DNA of 64,000 nucleotides, taken from Culex pipiens pallens. Its lineage: Eukaryota; Arthropoda; Insecta; Diptera; Culicidae. The translations under genes were made by a program, and so were the position numbers. Under the pieces are notes generated by a model that saw only the letters and a list, made by a program, of their open reading frames with translations, had not been told where the DNA came from and did not search any database. Location: the NCBI RefSeq assembly GCF_016801865.2, contig NC_068937.1, positions 116,227,068 to 116,291,067 on the forward strand. The letters run 5' to 3'. This document shows positions 34,261 to 47,201 of this stretch, in pieces. Position 1 is the stretch's first letter; the number at the start of each line of letters is the position of its first letter.

Positions 34261-36590
34261 GGAATGACCCGTATTCAAAATAAAATCTAATGAAGTGAAA
34301 ATGCATTAAAAATTTCGCATCGCTTGATATCAATTTTGAAATTCATGAAAATTTGAACACTTTTTAAAAAATTGGCATATTTATGAGTACTTATTACTTT
34401 GAAACATACTACACTAAGAAATAGTCATCTTATAGAATGCTTCGACTTTAACAGGATTTGATTTCAATAAGTTTATTTCAGTTCTATAATTTGAAAAAAA
34501 AAATGTTGTTGGTTAAGGTTATCGCCGATATTGTTATTATCAACAATAAAAAGTCAATTAAATATTTTCAGATTGCTGAAACTTGAAGCGGTCAAAAAAG
34601 TTGTTATACCCTACGAAGTGTTTAAGGAAACGAGGTGATATTAGTTGTAAAATTTTAAAAATATTTGTTTCCTTCCTCATCATACATATTTGGTTCGAAC
34701 ATAAATTGTAATGACAACTAAGTATTTATTGAAGCTTACGTATTATTCAAGACGTTTTCTACATCAATCTTATCTAAACCAAGTTGAACGAAAGTTCAGT
34801 TCAGTCAAACATCTATATTTTTTAAATTATATCAAATAAATATTTTGGATTTTGTAGCTTTCACAAAGATTTATAGAATTTAATTAGGATTTGATCCTAA
34901 AATATTAACAAAAACATTCCATTTCTATTTAGTCCAATCCAAGTTGCAACAATCTGCTATTAATTTCATTTTCCGGACACAATTCGTTCAAACTTCCTCT
35001 CTCTGTGGAAATGAACCCGGAAGCAGTCGGTTTGGTTCGCAACAAAAACTTTTCACCCATCCAGGAATCACTTGGGCCACGAAGCGAAGAAGTTAGTTTT
35101 GTCTATAGTTTGCGAAACTTTTGGAGCGTATATGAACTTTTCGCCGTCGTCCCCAAAATACTTGGTACGCACATGCATTGAGCCATCCCTTATTGATTGG
35201 AATTGTTACCGGGTGCCATTTTCCCGGACGGACAGTCCCTAGTTAGTGGCACGCAGTATGTTGCAGCAGTGCCGGAAAAAAGTTTTCCAATTTTGTGCTT
35301 TCTGTGAGCTAAATTTTCTGACTTTTGGAAGGAAATCGTTCGTTTCAGAGACACCACTAAAAGTGATTGCTTTCGGTGAGAAATCGATGTCATCAGCAAG
35401 TCTCTTTTCCGGGGAAGGACAAAGTCTTCCGGAATTGACATCGTTAATTTTAATCCTGATTGAACTTCAGAGGTTAAGACAAAGCTTATTGAATACCTTC
35501 CCGAGCCAACTTAAACTAAGCCCGTTTCGGCAATTGACCGATCAATCGATCGACCTTGTTGACCCAGAAACCTGTCCACTGGCACCAGGCGGGGCAGCGC
35601 TTGTCTGGTTAGTGTTCACGTTTGTCAAATTTATTGCCTCATTAAATTTGCAGCATTCACAGCTCGTGCCAAAAGAGCGCCGGACCTTGCGCTGGCATCC
35701 CGGTCCAGGTCATCGTCGGTTGTGTCAACCGTGGCCACCGAGATTGCAACCGGGGTCATATTTCACTTCAGCAGGTCCAGATTTTCCGGAAAGTGTTGGC
35801 TTTTTTTTTTCTTTCCATGATGTTGCTTTCGTCAGGTCGTCTGTCTGGTTCACACTACATTGTCGGTGGATAGTATAACTAAAAGTGAATAAAATAAGGT
35901 CAAATTTAAAAAAAATCTAAAATTAATTCATTTCGGTAGTACCGATAATGTTAAACAATTCTTCAAGATTTAGTTTCAAACCTTGTCTAATATTTCAAAT
36001 TTCGACCATTTTTCATAATCTTTTTCCCACTATCCCCCACTATTTTGCTGTCACAACCGTCCAGCGCCAGCCGTCCGTCGCCGTTCGAGCTTAATGATAA
36101 ATAATGAATTTAGAAAATCGTCCTGACCCGTCGGGGTCTTGTGCTGTCCGCGCGCCAGGACTGCCACCATCAGGAAGGTCGTCACGATTGTTTTTGCAGC
36201 CGAGATTCCACACCTGCCAGCCAGGGTCTTGGGGGGTTGATGAACAAATCATTCCCGGACGGACGAACCGTGCGACGTGCTTTCAACTCTTCAACCTTCC
36301 ACAGATTGTTTGCCCAGTGTGCTGGTATCTGGCTTCTTTCAACGTTGGGTGTCCCCCCACCCTTTCTCTTCCGATGAAGGGAAAGGGGCTTTTGGGGTGG
36401 TTAGGGTAGTTAAGGAGAAGATTTAGGTGGTGTTCAATAGAAGAGCCATTTGTTTGAAGTGGGTTTTATTAAATTTGTCCCATGAAAGCTCGAGTAGATC
36501 TTGAACTTGTTCGAACCACTTGGGCAATAACTTGAGAGTTTTGAGATTTTTGAAGATTTGGATGAAAGAAATTTTGCCAAAATAAGCACC
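34261..36590. other. No gene recognised; mixed-composition block at 34960-36420
   Basis: The plus-strand frame at 35246-35878 (210 codons) opens with GTG and lacks a recognisable domain. 36130-36400 is GC-richer and overlaps two frames. It may be unique intergenic DNA or exonic sequence of a gene I cannot identify. Confidence 0.4.
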
Positions 36591-36605
36591 AGAATTCGAT
36601 CGATT

Positions 36606-38703
36606 TTTTTTTTTTTTTTTTAATTTATATTTATTCAAATTTCTTTTCCATGTACATTCATTCAGTTAAAATATTATTGAGTGTCCAATCACAAACGATG
36701 ACTTTTCACCTCAATTTTAAATACTAGCAACTTTCATTTATTCATGAAATATTGTAGCTTTCGCTATTCAGTGATTTCAAATGTAGGAGGTCCTACATGT
36801 ACAAAAGGGAAAAGGGATACCTTAAAACTAACTTATAAACTATATAAAGAGCGGATCAATGCAGCTGAAGACTGCAATGATTTTTGTCGAAATGCATCAA
36901 TTATCTTATTGGACATAACATCCAAAGTGTCAACTTCGGCTAATTGATGAAGTTCACTGGTGCTGAACCAGGGAGGAAGTTTCAGAATCATTTTCAGAAT
37001 TTTGTTCTGAATCCTCTGAAGTTTTTTCTTCCTGGTTAAGCAACAGCTTGTCCAGATCGGCACAGCATAAAGCATGGCAGGTCTGAAAATTTGTTTATAA
37101 ATTAACAGTTTATTCTTGAGACAAAGTCTAGAATTCCTGTTTATAAGTGGATACAAACATTTAATATATTTGTTACATTTAACCTGGATACTTTCAATGT
37201 GATCCTTGTAAGTAAGGTTTTTGTCAAAACCAAGTCCAAGATATTTCACTTGATCCTCCCACTTTAAATTTACCTCATTCATCTTTATAATGTGATGACT
37301 TTTTGGTTTGAGAAAATCAGCCCTTGGTTTGTGAGGGAAAATAATAAGTTGAGTTTTTGCAGCATTTGGAGTAATTTTCCATTCTTTAAAATAAGAATTG
37401 AAAATATCCAAGCTTTTTTGTAATCTTCTTGTGATGACACGAAGGCTTCTGCCTTTGGCGGAGATGCTTGTGTCATCAGCAAAAAGTGATTTCTGACATC
37501 CTGGGGGCAAATCAGGCAAGTCAGAAGTAAAAATATTGTATAAAATTGGACCCAAAATGCTTCCTTGAGGGACGCCAGCACGTACAGGTAGTTGATCAGA
37601 TTTGCTATTCTGATAACATACCTGCAGAGTACGATCCGTCAAATAATTTTGAATAATTTTCACGATATAAATCGGAAAATTAAACCTTTTCAATTTCGCA
37701 ATCAAACCTTTATGCCAAACACTGTCAAATGCTTTTTCTATGTCTAGAAGAGCAGCGCCAGTAGAATAGCCCTCAGATTTGTTGCTTCGAATTAAATTTG
37801 AAACTCTCAACAACTGATGAGTAGTTGAATGCCCAAGGCGAAATCCAAACTGCTCATCAGCGAAAATTGAATTTTCATTAATGTGCGTCATCATTCTATT
37901 AAGAATTATTCTTTCGAATAATTTACTAATAGATGAAAGCAAACTAATGGGCCGATAGCTTGAGGCTTCAGCAGGATTTTTATCCGGTTTCAAAATCGGA
38001 ATTACTTTGGCATTTTTCCAACTACTGGGAAAATATGCCAAATCAAAACATTTGTTGAAAATTTTGACCAAGCAACTTAAAGTTACTTCTGGTAATTTTT
38101 TAATTAAAATGTAAAAAATGCCATCCTCACCAGGGGCTTTCATATTTTTAAATTTTTTGATAATAGATTTTATTTCATTCAGATCCGTATTAAAAACTTC
38201 ATCTGATGAAAATTCTTGTTCAACAATATTCTGAAATTCTATTGAAATTTGATTTTCAATAGGACTCAAAACATTCAAGTTGAAATTATGAGCACTCTCA
38301 AACTGCTGAGCAAGTTTTTGAGCTTTTTCCCCATTAGTTAATAGAATATTATCACCATCTTTTAAAGAAGGGATGGGTTTTTGAGGTTTCTTAAGAACCT
38401 TTGAAAGTTTCCAAAAAGGTTTGGAATAAGGTTTAATTTGTTCGACATCTCTTGCGAACTTTTCATTTCGCAGGAGAGTGAATCTGTGGTCAATAACCTT
38501 TTGCAAATCTTTTTGAATTCGCTTCAGTGCAGGATCACGAGAACGTTGATACTGTCTTCGGCGAACATTTTTCAGACGAATCAGAAGCTGAAGATCGTCA
38601 TCAATAATGGGAGAATCAAATTTGACTTGGACTTTAGGAATAGCAATATTCCTAGCATCCAAAATTGCATTAGTTAAAGATTCTAAGGCTGAATCAATAT
38701 CAG
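36606..38703 (-). mobile_element. 5'-truncated Juan-like (Jockey clade) LINE copy 1
   Basis: The poly(A) tail is seen as T-tract 36606-36621. The truncation point is at 38703. A 15-bp perfect target duplication AGAATTCGATCGATT flanks it at 36591-36605 and 38704-38718. Only the C-terminal part of ORF2 and the 3' UTR remain. Confidence 0.93.
36833..38703 (-). CDS. Juan-like ORF2 C-terminal fragment: reverse transcriptase, frame open to the truncation point
   Basis: The reading frame is uninterrupted from the truncation point (38703) to the stop at 36833-36835, about 620 codons with no ATG at its start. Counting from the codon at 38662, motifs are KAPGEDGI near 175, SYRPISLLSS near 235, the catalytic Asp in ALLDIEKAFDS near 307, GVPQGSILGP at 363-372 and the FADD box at 394-397. 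The thumb follows, with PAMLYAVPIWTSCC. The endonuclease and ORF1 are missing, so the copy cannot move by itself. Similarity to mosquito Juan elements is recognised from memory. A nearby second copy (40197-48970) is badly decayed, while this one lacks internal stops, so it is younger. Confidence 0.93.
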
Positions 38704-38718
38704 AGAATTCGATCGATT

Positions 38719-39429
38719 AGTTAGCCCTTCTCAATCGTCTAGTTTAAACTGTTGGTCGACACATTTTCACTTTAGACAACGTCATGGACAACAAATCTGA
38801 ATGGATCAAACCATTGCAATTCATAGATTGGTTTCCTTTGAAAACCACCCATTTACGTCTTATTCAATCAGTTGCTGGAATCTCTCGGACAATCCCGTTC
38901 TTCACAGATTCTCCAGATTAAATTGCTTTACCTGCACAACATAATACGGGTGAATTCATGTCCCCGAGCAGAACTGTGCAGAAGTAAATATTCCAAACTG
39001 GAAACATTCAATAAACTCAAAAGGCTTGCTATTTGATATTTCCAAGATGACAAACCCCCCCCCCCCTCCGGAGGCCTGTCTCTTTCTTCCAAGAATACTC
39101 ATCTTGACCTACATCTCTGCATCTTCTGCTACTATACATACAACTTCATGAAAAAAAGGAAGCAAGCATGATGGATGAAGCATCATAGCGGATATCCGGA
39201 GTGGCAATATATCTTCCCCCCTGGGAGGGGCGCAAGCCAACCGGCCTTTGTGAGGCTCGTCCTTTCTCTGGCCTGTGTACGTTGGAATGTATGCAGAAGT
39301 TGTACACTCCCGTCGTATGTCCAGACCCACTTCCGATTCAATCCTTCAGATTTACAATCCCATGCAAAACAAACGGTAAGTCAATAATGGTTCCTCCTTG
39401 CTGGTGTCACACTTGTTTGTTCTATTTTT
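38719..39429. other. No gene recognised
   Basis: Mixed-composition intergenic DNA with a C tract at 39055-39066. Short ORFs on both strands at 39109-39515 are unconvincing. Confidence 0.5.
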
Positions 39430-39775
39430 GTGTAAGATTTTTTAGTGTTGAAAAGTTCGACTTTTCAGCACCCATTTCAGTGCTGAAAAGTAGGTCTTTT
39501 CAGCACTGGTATTGAAAGGTATTAATTTTCAAATCTGTTATTTTTGGTAGTAAAAAGTAGGCCGTTTCGTTTCTCCAGAAGGACAGGAAAAGATGACAGT
39601 TCCACAGCGGGAAATAGTAGTTTATGCAACAAGTTGCAAAAAGAGGGTTTTTTCAGCACGAGTCGTACATTTATCCAACGAGGTTCACCGAGTTGGATAA
39701 ATACGAAGAGTGCTGAAAAAACAAGTTTTGCAACGAGTTCCATACAACATTTTTTTACAATTCCAAAAAACACAC
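39430..39775 (+). repeat. Degenerate foldback rich in TTTTCAGCAC / GTGCTGAAAA
   Basis: The short motif GTGCTGAAAAG and its complement recur at 39455, 39478, 39500, 39645, 39708, 39890 and 39898. An inverted pair around 39675-39700 encloses TTATCCAACGAG/GAGTTGGATAA. Clean termini were not found. Confidence 0.65.
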
Positions 39776-39925
39776 ACTGAGTGAAATTTTATGTCAAATT
39801 TTCATGTATTTTATTAATAAATCGTTTAAATCAAAAAAAAATGTTGAAAAGTGTTACTTTTCGAAACAACTTTTCAGCACCCATTTGAGTGCTGAAAAGT
39901 AGAACTTTTCAGCATTTATTTTGAA

Positions 39926-40140
39926 AAGTGTTGCTATTCGATTCTGTTTTTTTTTTGGTACAGAAAAGTAGGCTATTTCGTCGTTCAAGAATGACAGGAA
40001 AAGTAAGTAGTTTCACGACGGAATTGCAAACATTTATTTTTTGGCGATTCCGTCGTGAAACTACTTACTTTCCTGTCATTCTTGAACGACGAAATAGCCT
40101 ACTTTTCTGTACCAAAAATAACAGAATCGAATAGTAACCC
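39926..40140 (+). repeat. Near-perfect palindrome with about 95-bp arms
   Basis: The arms 39926-40023 and 40047-40140 are inverted copies (GGTACAGAAAAGTAGGC, CGTCGTTCAAGAATGACAGG). The loop at about 40024-40046 is AT-rich. It abuts the start of the second Juan-like copy. Confidence 0.88.
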
Positions 40141-40809
40141 TTTTCAAAATGAATGCTGAAATGTTCTGCTTTTTAGCACTGAAATGGATGCTGCAATGGG
40201 TCTGAATGAAATAAAATCTATTATCAAAAAAATTAAAAATATGAAAGCCCCTGGTGAGGATGGCATTTTTTTACATTTTAATTGAAAAATTACTAGAAGC
40301 AAGCTTGAGTAACTTGGTCAAAATTTTCAACAAATGTTTTAATTTGGCATATTTTCCAGTAGGGGAACAGCATCTAATTCCAATTTTTTTAATAAAACTT
40401 TTATTAATAAGATTACTTTAAGTAAACAAATAAACTAACACGTGTTGCAAATATGATTCATATATCTTAAATTTAAGAAAGAAAACACAAAGATAACTTT
40501 AATAGATGTGTTTGTTGGATTTTTTTTATTTTGTTTTGGGTAAGATTGTATTGTAATTGTTTTTGTCGATTGAAATTAAATACCCTGATACAGAGAAATT
40601 TCTTTTTACGCGGTGCGTTACGTTTTCCTAATTTGTCGATTTTTCTGGAACGACGGAATATTTTTGCAATATTTTGAAAGCAATTTGAAGATTTTGTTCA
40701 GATGTACAAAACGCTTCTTAAAGCTTGCAAAAAATATTGCATGGTTCTAGAGAAATCAATGAAATAAAAAGCGTAACGTCACCGCGTAAAAATAGGTTTC
40801 TCTGTATTA

Positions 40810-42165
40810 GGGTAATTCTCCGCCAACTCACACAACAGTTGCCCCGACCCCTCTTCGATTTGCGTGAAACTTTGTCCTAAGGGGTAACTTTTGTCCCTGA
40901 TTACGAATCCGAGGTCCGTTTTTTGATATCTCGTGACGGAGGGGCTGTACGACCCCATCCATTTTTGAACATGCGAAAAAAGAGGTGTTTTCCAATAATT
41001 TGCAGCCTGAAACGGTGATGAGATAGAAATTTGGTGTCAAAGGGACTTTTATGTAAAATTAGACGCCCGATTTGATGGCGTACTCAAAATTTCGAAAAAA
41101 CGTATTTTTCATCGAAAAAAAACACTAAAAAAGTTTTAAAAATTCTCCCATTTTCCGTTACTCGACTGTAAAATTTTTTGGAGCATGTCATTTTATGGGA
41201 AATTTAATGTACTTTTCGAATCTACATTGACCCAGAAGGGTCATTTTTTCATTTAGAACAAAAGTTTTCATTTTAAAATTTCGTGTTTTTTGTAACTTTG
41301 CAGGGTTATTTTTTAGAGTGTAAAAATGTTCTACAAAGTTGTAGAGCAGACAATTACAAAAATTTTGATGTGTAGACATATGGGGTTTGCTTATAAACAT
41401 CACGAGTTATCGCGATTTTACGAAAAAAAGTTTTGAAAAAGTTGGTCGTCGTCGATCATGGCCATTCATGGTCACCCGCGACAGACACGTGTCGACGAAA
41501 CAAAGAGAAACGCAAAAAGTAACTTTTTCAAAACTTTTTTTTTCGTAAAATCGCGATAACTCGTCATGTTTATAAGCAAACCCCTTATGTCTATATATCA
41601 AAAATTTTGTAATTGTCTGCTCTACAACTTTGTAGAACATTGTTACACTCTAAAAAATAACCCTGCAATGTTAGAAAAAACCACGAAATTTTAAAATGAA
41701 AAATTTTGTTCTAAATGAAAAAATGACCCTTCTGGGACAATGCAGATTCAAAAAGTACATTAAATTTCTCATAAAATGACATGTTCCAAAATTTTTTACA
41801 GTCGAGTAACGGAAAATGAGAGAATTTTTAAAACTTTTTTAGTGTTTTTTTCGATGAAAAATACGTTTATTCGGAATTCTGAGTACGCCATCAAATCGGG
41901 CGTCTAATTTTACATAAAAGTCCCTTTGACACAAAATTTCTATCTCATCACCGTTTCAGGCTGTAAATTGTTGAAAAACACCTCTTTTTTCGCATGTTCA
42001 AAAATGGAAGGGGTCGTACCGCACCTCCGTCACGAGATATCAAAAAACGGACCTCGGTTTCGTGATCAGGGACAAAAGTTACCCCTTAGGACAAAGTTTC
42101 ACGCAAATCGAAGAGGGGTCGGGGCAACTTTTCCCGATTTCGTGTGAGTTGGTAGAGAATTATCC
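40810..42165 (+). mobile_element. 1.35-kb foldback family, copy 2
   Basis: Arms meet near 41450 (centre around CGTCGATCATGGCC). Tips are GGGTAATTCTC and GAGAATTATCC. The flanks share ATTA directly. Arm content is the same as copies 1, 3 and 4. Confidence 0.9.
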
Positions 42166-42310
42166 ATTATTAACTAAATAAACATTTATATTGCAAGCTT
42201 TAATTTTTTTTGTTTGAAAAATCAACTAGACAAGATAAAATTTATTGAAACGAACTTTGGATTCAAATCTTCTTTACAAATAAAAACTTTTTTACGTTGT
42301 AGTGCACCTA

Positions 42311-43504
42311 GAGGGTGACGATTCTCGAGATTTTCAATTTCCCGGGAATCGAGAGTTGAATTCGGCAATTTCCCGGGAATTCCCGGGACCCGGGAGTTTT
42401 TTTTTAATATGCCAATAGTGTCAATAATGTATATAAAAAAGTTATAAATGTGTTTCTTTTCAATGCATTCAGTTAAAATTCATTCATACTTATTCAATGA
42501 AACAACTCATTTTTTTGTTTTGGAACAATGATCTACCATTCTATTTTTTTCTGAATCTGCAAATACAAGATCGTTTCTTGAGCTTTTTGAGAATCAAAAT
42601 TGTATTTTAAAATGATTACGAATCTTAATTCGCACTGAATGATTTTTCAAAAGTTGTCAAGTTAAAAAAGTTAGCTAATGTATAATTTCCCAGTATCGGG
42701 ACTTTTGCCATATGATAAATAACCACTCAAAACAACAATTTAAAGTTGTTTTTTTTCCTTTTCAAGGTCAACTGTTAATATTCATTGAAGAAATAGTAAT
42801 CAGGAAAACCCCAATGTTCATATTTGGCAGACCTCAGCTTTACAAAGATTGCCATAAGATTTTTCTTCCAAAATATAATTTTATATTGAGGTTGAAGCGA
42901 AACACATAATGACTTGTTGACATCAAAAAATGAAATTACCTTACTAAGAATTTAAATAACTAGATTATGTGGATTGCTATGCTTGAAGAAGATATGGAAA
43001 TTATACTTATCTTGAAAGGCTTTCCCAAGTAACATTTTAGGTTTTAAGTAGGCCATAAAAGCCTATTTAGGCCGTATGAGAGTTTCCAGAACCATGATAA
43101 AACCTGTAAGTTTAAAAATGTTTCTAGGGTTTTCTCTTAAAAATAATAAATAAATAAATAAACAATACATTAAATGTAAAACTGCTAAGTATGCTTTAAG
43201 GTATGTTTTGGGGTCCACATTATTTTGGGTTCTCTCAACTATAGTTATTGGAGTTGTTGATTAAGTTAAAATTAAAAGATGCATATGGTTTATTCGAACT
43301 TGGACATCTTACGTTGAACATGCAATGTTCTAAATAATTTCGAATTTTACAAACATTTTTCTGATTAGTTTATATAATTTTGTTTCAATATTTATAAAAT
43401 TAAAATTTCCCGGGAGTCTCGACCAAATTTCCCGGGAATCGAGAAGTCCAAAAATGGTCGATTTCCCGGGAAATTTTTCCCGGGAATTCCCGCTCGTCAC
43501 CCTC
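42311..43504 (+). mobile_element. TA-flanked TIR element with TTCCCGGGAA motifs
   Basis: TIRs GAGGGTGACGA sit at both ends inside TA (42309-42310, 43505-43506). Subterminal TTCCCGGGAATCGAGA and ATTTCCCGGGAA copies cluster at 42340-42400 and 43400-43490; the 1-kb middle is plain AT-rich DNA. Joining the flanks gives GTGCACCTAAGTGCAC. Confidence 0.87.
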
Positions 43505-43511
43505 TAAGTGC

Positions 43512-45419
43512 GGGTCTAGCTCATTTCCCCGAATGACATTTCCCCGAATGCCATTTCCCCGAAAATCATTTCCCCTAATTGGCCACATCCCCGAATACCA
43601 CTTCCCCTAATCAGCCACATCCCCGAATGCCATTTCCCCGAATATCATTTCCCCTAATCGGCTATATCCCCGAATGCCATTTCCCCTAATCGGCCATTTC
43701 CCCGAATGCCGTTTCCCCGAAATGACACTTACGCCAATTGCCGTTTATTTAAATTTAAAATTACTCGAATTTGCATATCCCCTAATCATCATTTTCGCTA
43801 AAGCCTTTTTCCATGACTAACAGTTATTTTCTTTCTCAATTTTACCGAACAAACAGCTTTTTCGGGTATGCTGATGATCTCACTGTTGATTAAATGTTGT
43901 AAATTGGGTAGTAAAGCCCTTTGTCAATTTTTATGAACAACGGTAAAAAACACGATTGAAAACCATTTCTGATAACTTTTTTTTATTCATTTTTATGCAA
44001 AAAAAAGTTTTTGACAAGACAACATTTTTCCGATGGATCAACTATGCCCCCCCTGGATCGAGCTGTCAAGTAGGAGCTTTTCTGCCAAGAAGGGCCGTGA
44101 AGTGAATTTTTAGAAATTGAATTAAAAATCCCTTTTAAATCCTTTGCGGTCGTACAAAGGGTCATTGTACTTAGTAAAGCTTATTTTTCTTGTGAACAAT
44201 AATATCACAAATTTAAGCTTAATTTTAGGACCCAATTACTAGATTTTTTGTTGTTCAATTAACATTTGTATTCAACCGCATGATTAAATGTTGTTTTTGA
44301 GAAATTTGCAAGGAATTTTTTTTTTCGAATTTTGTTCAAGAACGCAAAAATCGAACAAATAGGTACATAAGGCTGGTATAAATTTTTGTTGATTATACTT
44401 TTCGCCAAATCCCAAACCAGCAATGCGAATAAAATGATCAGTGTGAACGGGGTTCTGTACTACGAAAATCGCACGGTTTGTTTTCTGAATCATAAAAAAT
44501 AACAAAATTTCTATTGCATTATTATTATCATGTCTATAAGAAAAAGGTATTTGTTTTGAGAATGTATAAAAAATAGTCTGTAACAATATTCATTGTATTT
44601 GAATGAATAGTACCAAACCTTACAACACCCCTTCCCCCCTAAAATGCTACGTCTGTTCTGAGTGAAGCCAAAAAGAAAGTTGATCATTCAAGGCCAATAC
44701 GAACCTTTCAAGAAATATTATATGTAGTTTGATGTGATAAAAATTGCCATCATTTTTTTCTTACACAGTCGACTCTCTGGTCTATCGATGAATTCTTCAG
44801 TCCCTGTTTGCTTTAAAAATCTCTTCCGGTTGTCAATAATTTCAGTTTTCATGGCTTGCATAGACATTTTTCTTGGCGAAACGAAGCTTTAAAGGGTGTT
44901 TGACATTAGTTTGGTTTTGTTTGATGGACGTTGCCATGATTCTCTCCCATAGCTGGGTATCAAGAAAAAAATATTTTCAATCGAGTCTTCATTTTGCATC
45001 GTTCTGTAATCTGATGATTCTCTTCCTCGACGGTCCCTTGGATATTGACAAGCAGAGAGTCGACTGTAAAATGCTATTTCCCCGAACGCGGTCAAGCCGA
45101 AATGCCCGGTGCCCAGGAGCGCGCGCGCTCCGGGGCACCGGGCATTTCGGCTTGACCGCGTTCGGGGAAATGGCGTTCAGGGAAATGACTATTCAGGGAA
45201 ATGACTATTCAGGGATATGACTAATCGGGTAAATGGCATTCGGGATTGTGGCCCATTCGGGAAAATGGCATTCGGGAATGTGGACGATTAGGGGAAATGG
45301 GAAATTCGGGTAAATGGAATTCGGGGAAATGACTATTAGGGGAAGTGTCTTTTCGGGGAAGTGGCATTCGGGGAAATGTCCCTTCGGTAATATGGGTTTC
45401 GGGAAAATGTCATAGATTC
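43512..45419 (+). mobile_element. Element with inverted arrays of a TTCCCCGAATGCCA motif and 8-bp target duplication
   Basis: The left end (43512-43740) carries about ten tandem imperfect copies of CATTTCCCCGAATGC; the right end (45165-45419) has the same motif inverted. CTAAGTGC at 43504-43511 and 45420-45427 is a direct 8-bp duplication. The first bases of the left duplicate belong to the TA element to its left, so this insertion came later. No transposase. Tips themselves are poorly conserved. Confidence 0.83.
45076..45171. repeat. 96-bp near-perfect GC-rich palindrome
   Basis: Arms of 39 bp (45076-45114 and 45133-45171) are exact complements starting ATTTCCCCGAACGCGG. The 18-bp centre AGGAGCGCGCGCGCTCCG is itself palindromic except for one pair. 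GC content contrasts sharply with the AT-rich surroundings. It lies at the inner edge of the right motif array of the 43512-45419 element. Confidence 0.93.
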
Positions 45420-47201
45420 CTAAGTGCACCTTTGTTCGAATATTTTACAAAATTTAAATGTTTTACGATTGATAATTTTAAAGACACGTCAATATTTCTT
45501 CGTTTTTTCAGAATTAAAGAAGTTTTTGAAAATATTTTTTTTACTCTTTGGTGTTTTGACTGATTTTGAGATGGTTTTTACAACTGAAAAATGTTCGAAT
45601 CGATTTTTATTTTCAATATGATTAATTTGCTTTTTTAAGTATTTTTTTTCCACCAAAACTTTATCACTGTAACGTTGTTCTGAAAAATTAAATTATTTTA
45701 GATTATCCATTTTTGAAAAATCAATTTAAATCAAAATCCTCACAAAGTAATAATTTAATTAGAAGTAAAATCAGCCTAAACTTTATAAAAATAATAAAGT
45801 TTTTTTGCTATCTTTTTTGTGAGGATGACAAGAATAAAATTCAAAGAATGTTTAAATGTGAAATAAAATCACTTAAAAAAATACAAAGGCAAAATCTAAA
45901 CAAAACATTGAATTGGCAACATTTTAAGATTATTTTTAAAATTTTGACACTCAATTTATTTATTGAATATTTCATGATCAGCTTTAAGGGCCGGTCAAAG
46001 AACTATTTTGAAAAGCCGTCGTGGGCCGGATGAAATGGCTTCACCGGCTAGAAGTTGGGCAGGCCTGAATTAAAGCTAATTAAAAGAGTTTTCAACTGAA
46101 CTCGAGTCATAAATAGCTCAGTAAAAAGTGAGCAAGCTAGTTTCTATCAAAAGTTTTGCAAAATTAGTTGTTTCAATAGTGAAAATCAACAAATTGGATG
46201 GAGTTAGGAGCGAGTGCTTAACCTGCCAAACATACGAGATTTTCCCTAGTTGGAAAAATGCCAAAGTAATTCCGATTTTGAAACCGGATAAAAATCCTGC
46301 TGAAGCCTCAAACTATTGGCCCATTAGTTTGCTTTCATCTATTAGTAAATTATTAGAAAGAGTTATTCTTAATAAAATGATGACGCACATTAATGAAAGT
46401 TCAATTTTCACTGATGAGCAGTTTGGATTTCGCTTTGGCATTCAACTACTCATCAGTTGTTGAGAGTTTCAAATTTGATTTGGAGCAACAAATCTGAGTG
46501 CTATTCTACTTTCGCTGCGCGTCTAGAATAGAAAAAGCATTTGACAGTGTTTGGCATAAAGGTTTGATTGCTAAATTGAAAAAGGTTTAATTTTACGATT
46601 TATATCGTGAAAATTATTCAAAATTATTTGACGGATCGTACTCTGCAGGTATGTTATCAGAATAGCAAATCTGATCAACTACCTGTACGTGCTGGCGTCC
46701 CTCAAGGAAGCATTTTGGGTCCAATTTTATACAATATTTTTACTTCTGACTTGCCTGATTTGCCCCCAGGATGTCAGAAATCACTTTTTGCTGATGACAC
46801 AAGCTTCTCCGCCAAAGGCAGAAGCCTTCGTGTCATCACAAGATGATTACAAAAAAGCTTGGATATTTTCAATGCTTATTTGAAAGAATGAAAAATTACT
46901 CCAAATACTGCAAAAACTCAACTTATTATTTTCCCTCACAAACCAAGGGCTGATTTTCTCAAACCAAAAAGTCATCATATTATAAAGATGGATGAGGTAA
47001 ATTTAGAGTGGGAGGATCAAGTGGAATATCTTGGACTTGCTTTTGACAAAAACCTTACTTACAAGGATCACATTGAAAGTATACAGGTTAAATGTAACAA
47101 ATATATTAAATGTTTGTATCCCCTTATAAACAGGAATTGAAGACTTTGTCTCAAGAATAAACTTTTGATTTATAAACAAATTTTCAGACCTGCCATGCTT
47201 T

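Larger units (their letters stand above)
40363..46246 (+). mobile_element. 5.9-kb composite insertion splitting Juan-like copy 2
   Basis: TAG is duplicated at 40360-40362 and 46247-46249, and joining the flanks restores the Juan reading (CCAGTAGTTGG). Tips are GGGGAACAG and TTTTCCC, a weak 5-6-bp TIR. Within it lie the foldback copy 2 (40810-42165), a TA element (42311-43504) and an 8-bp-duplication element (43512-45419). Backbone DNA (40363-40809, 42166-42310, 45428-46246) has no recognised gene. The last 48 bp resemble the 50-bp unit at 61014-61063. Confidence 0.72.

Noticed and set aside
35246..35878. 210-codon plus-strand frame
   Set aside because: It starts with GTG, has no recognisable domain and has competing frames on the other strand; not enough to call a gene.
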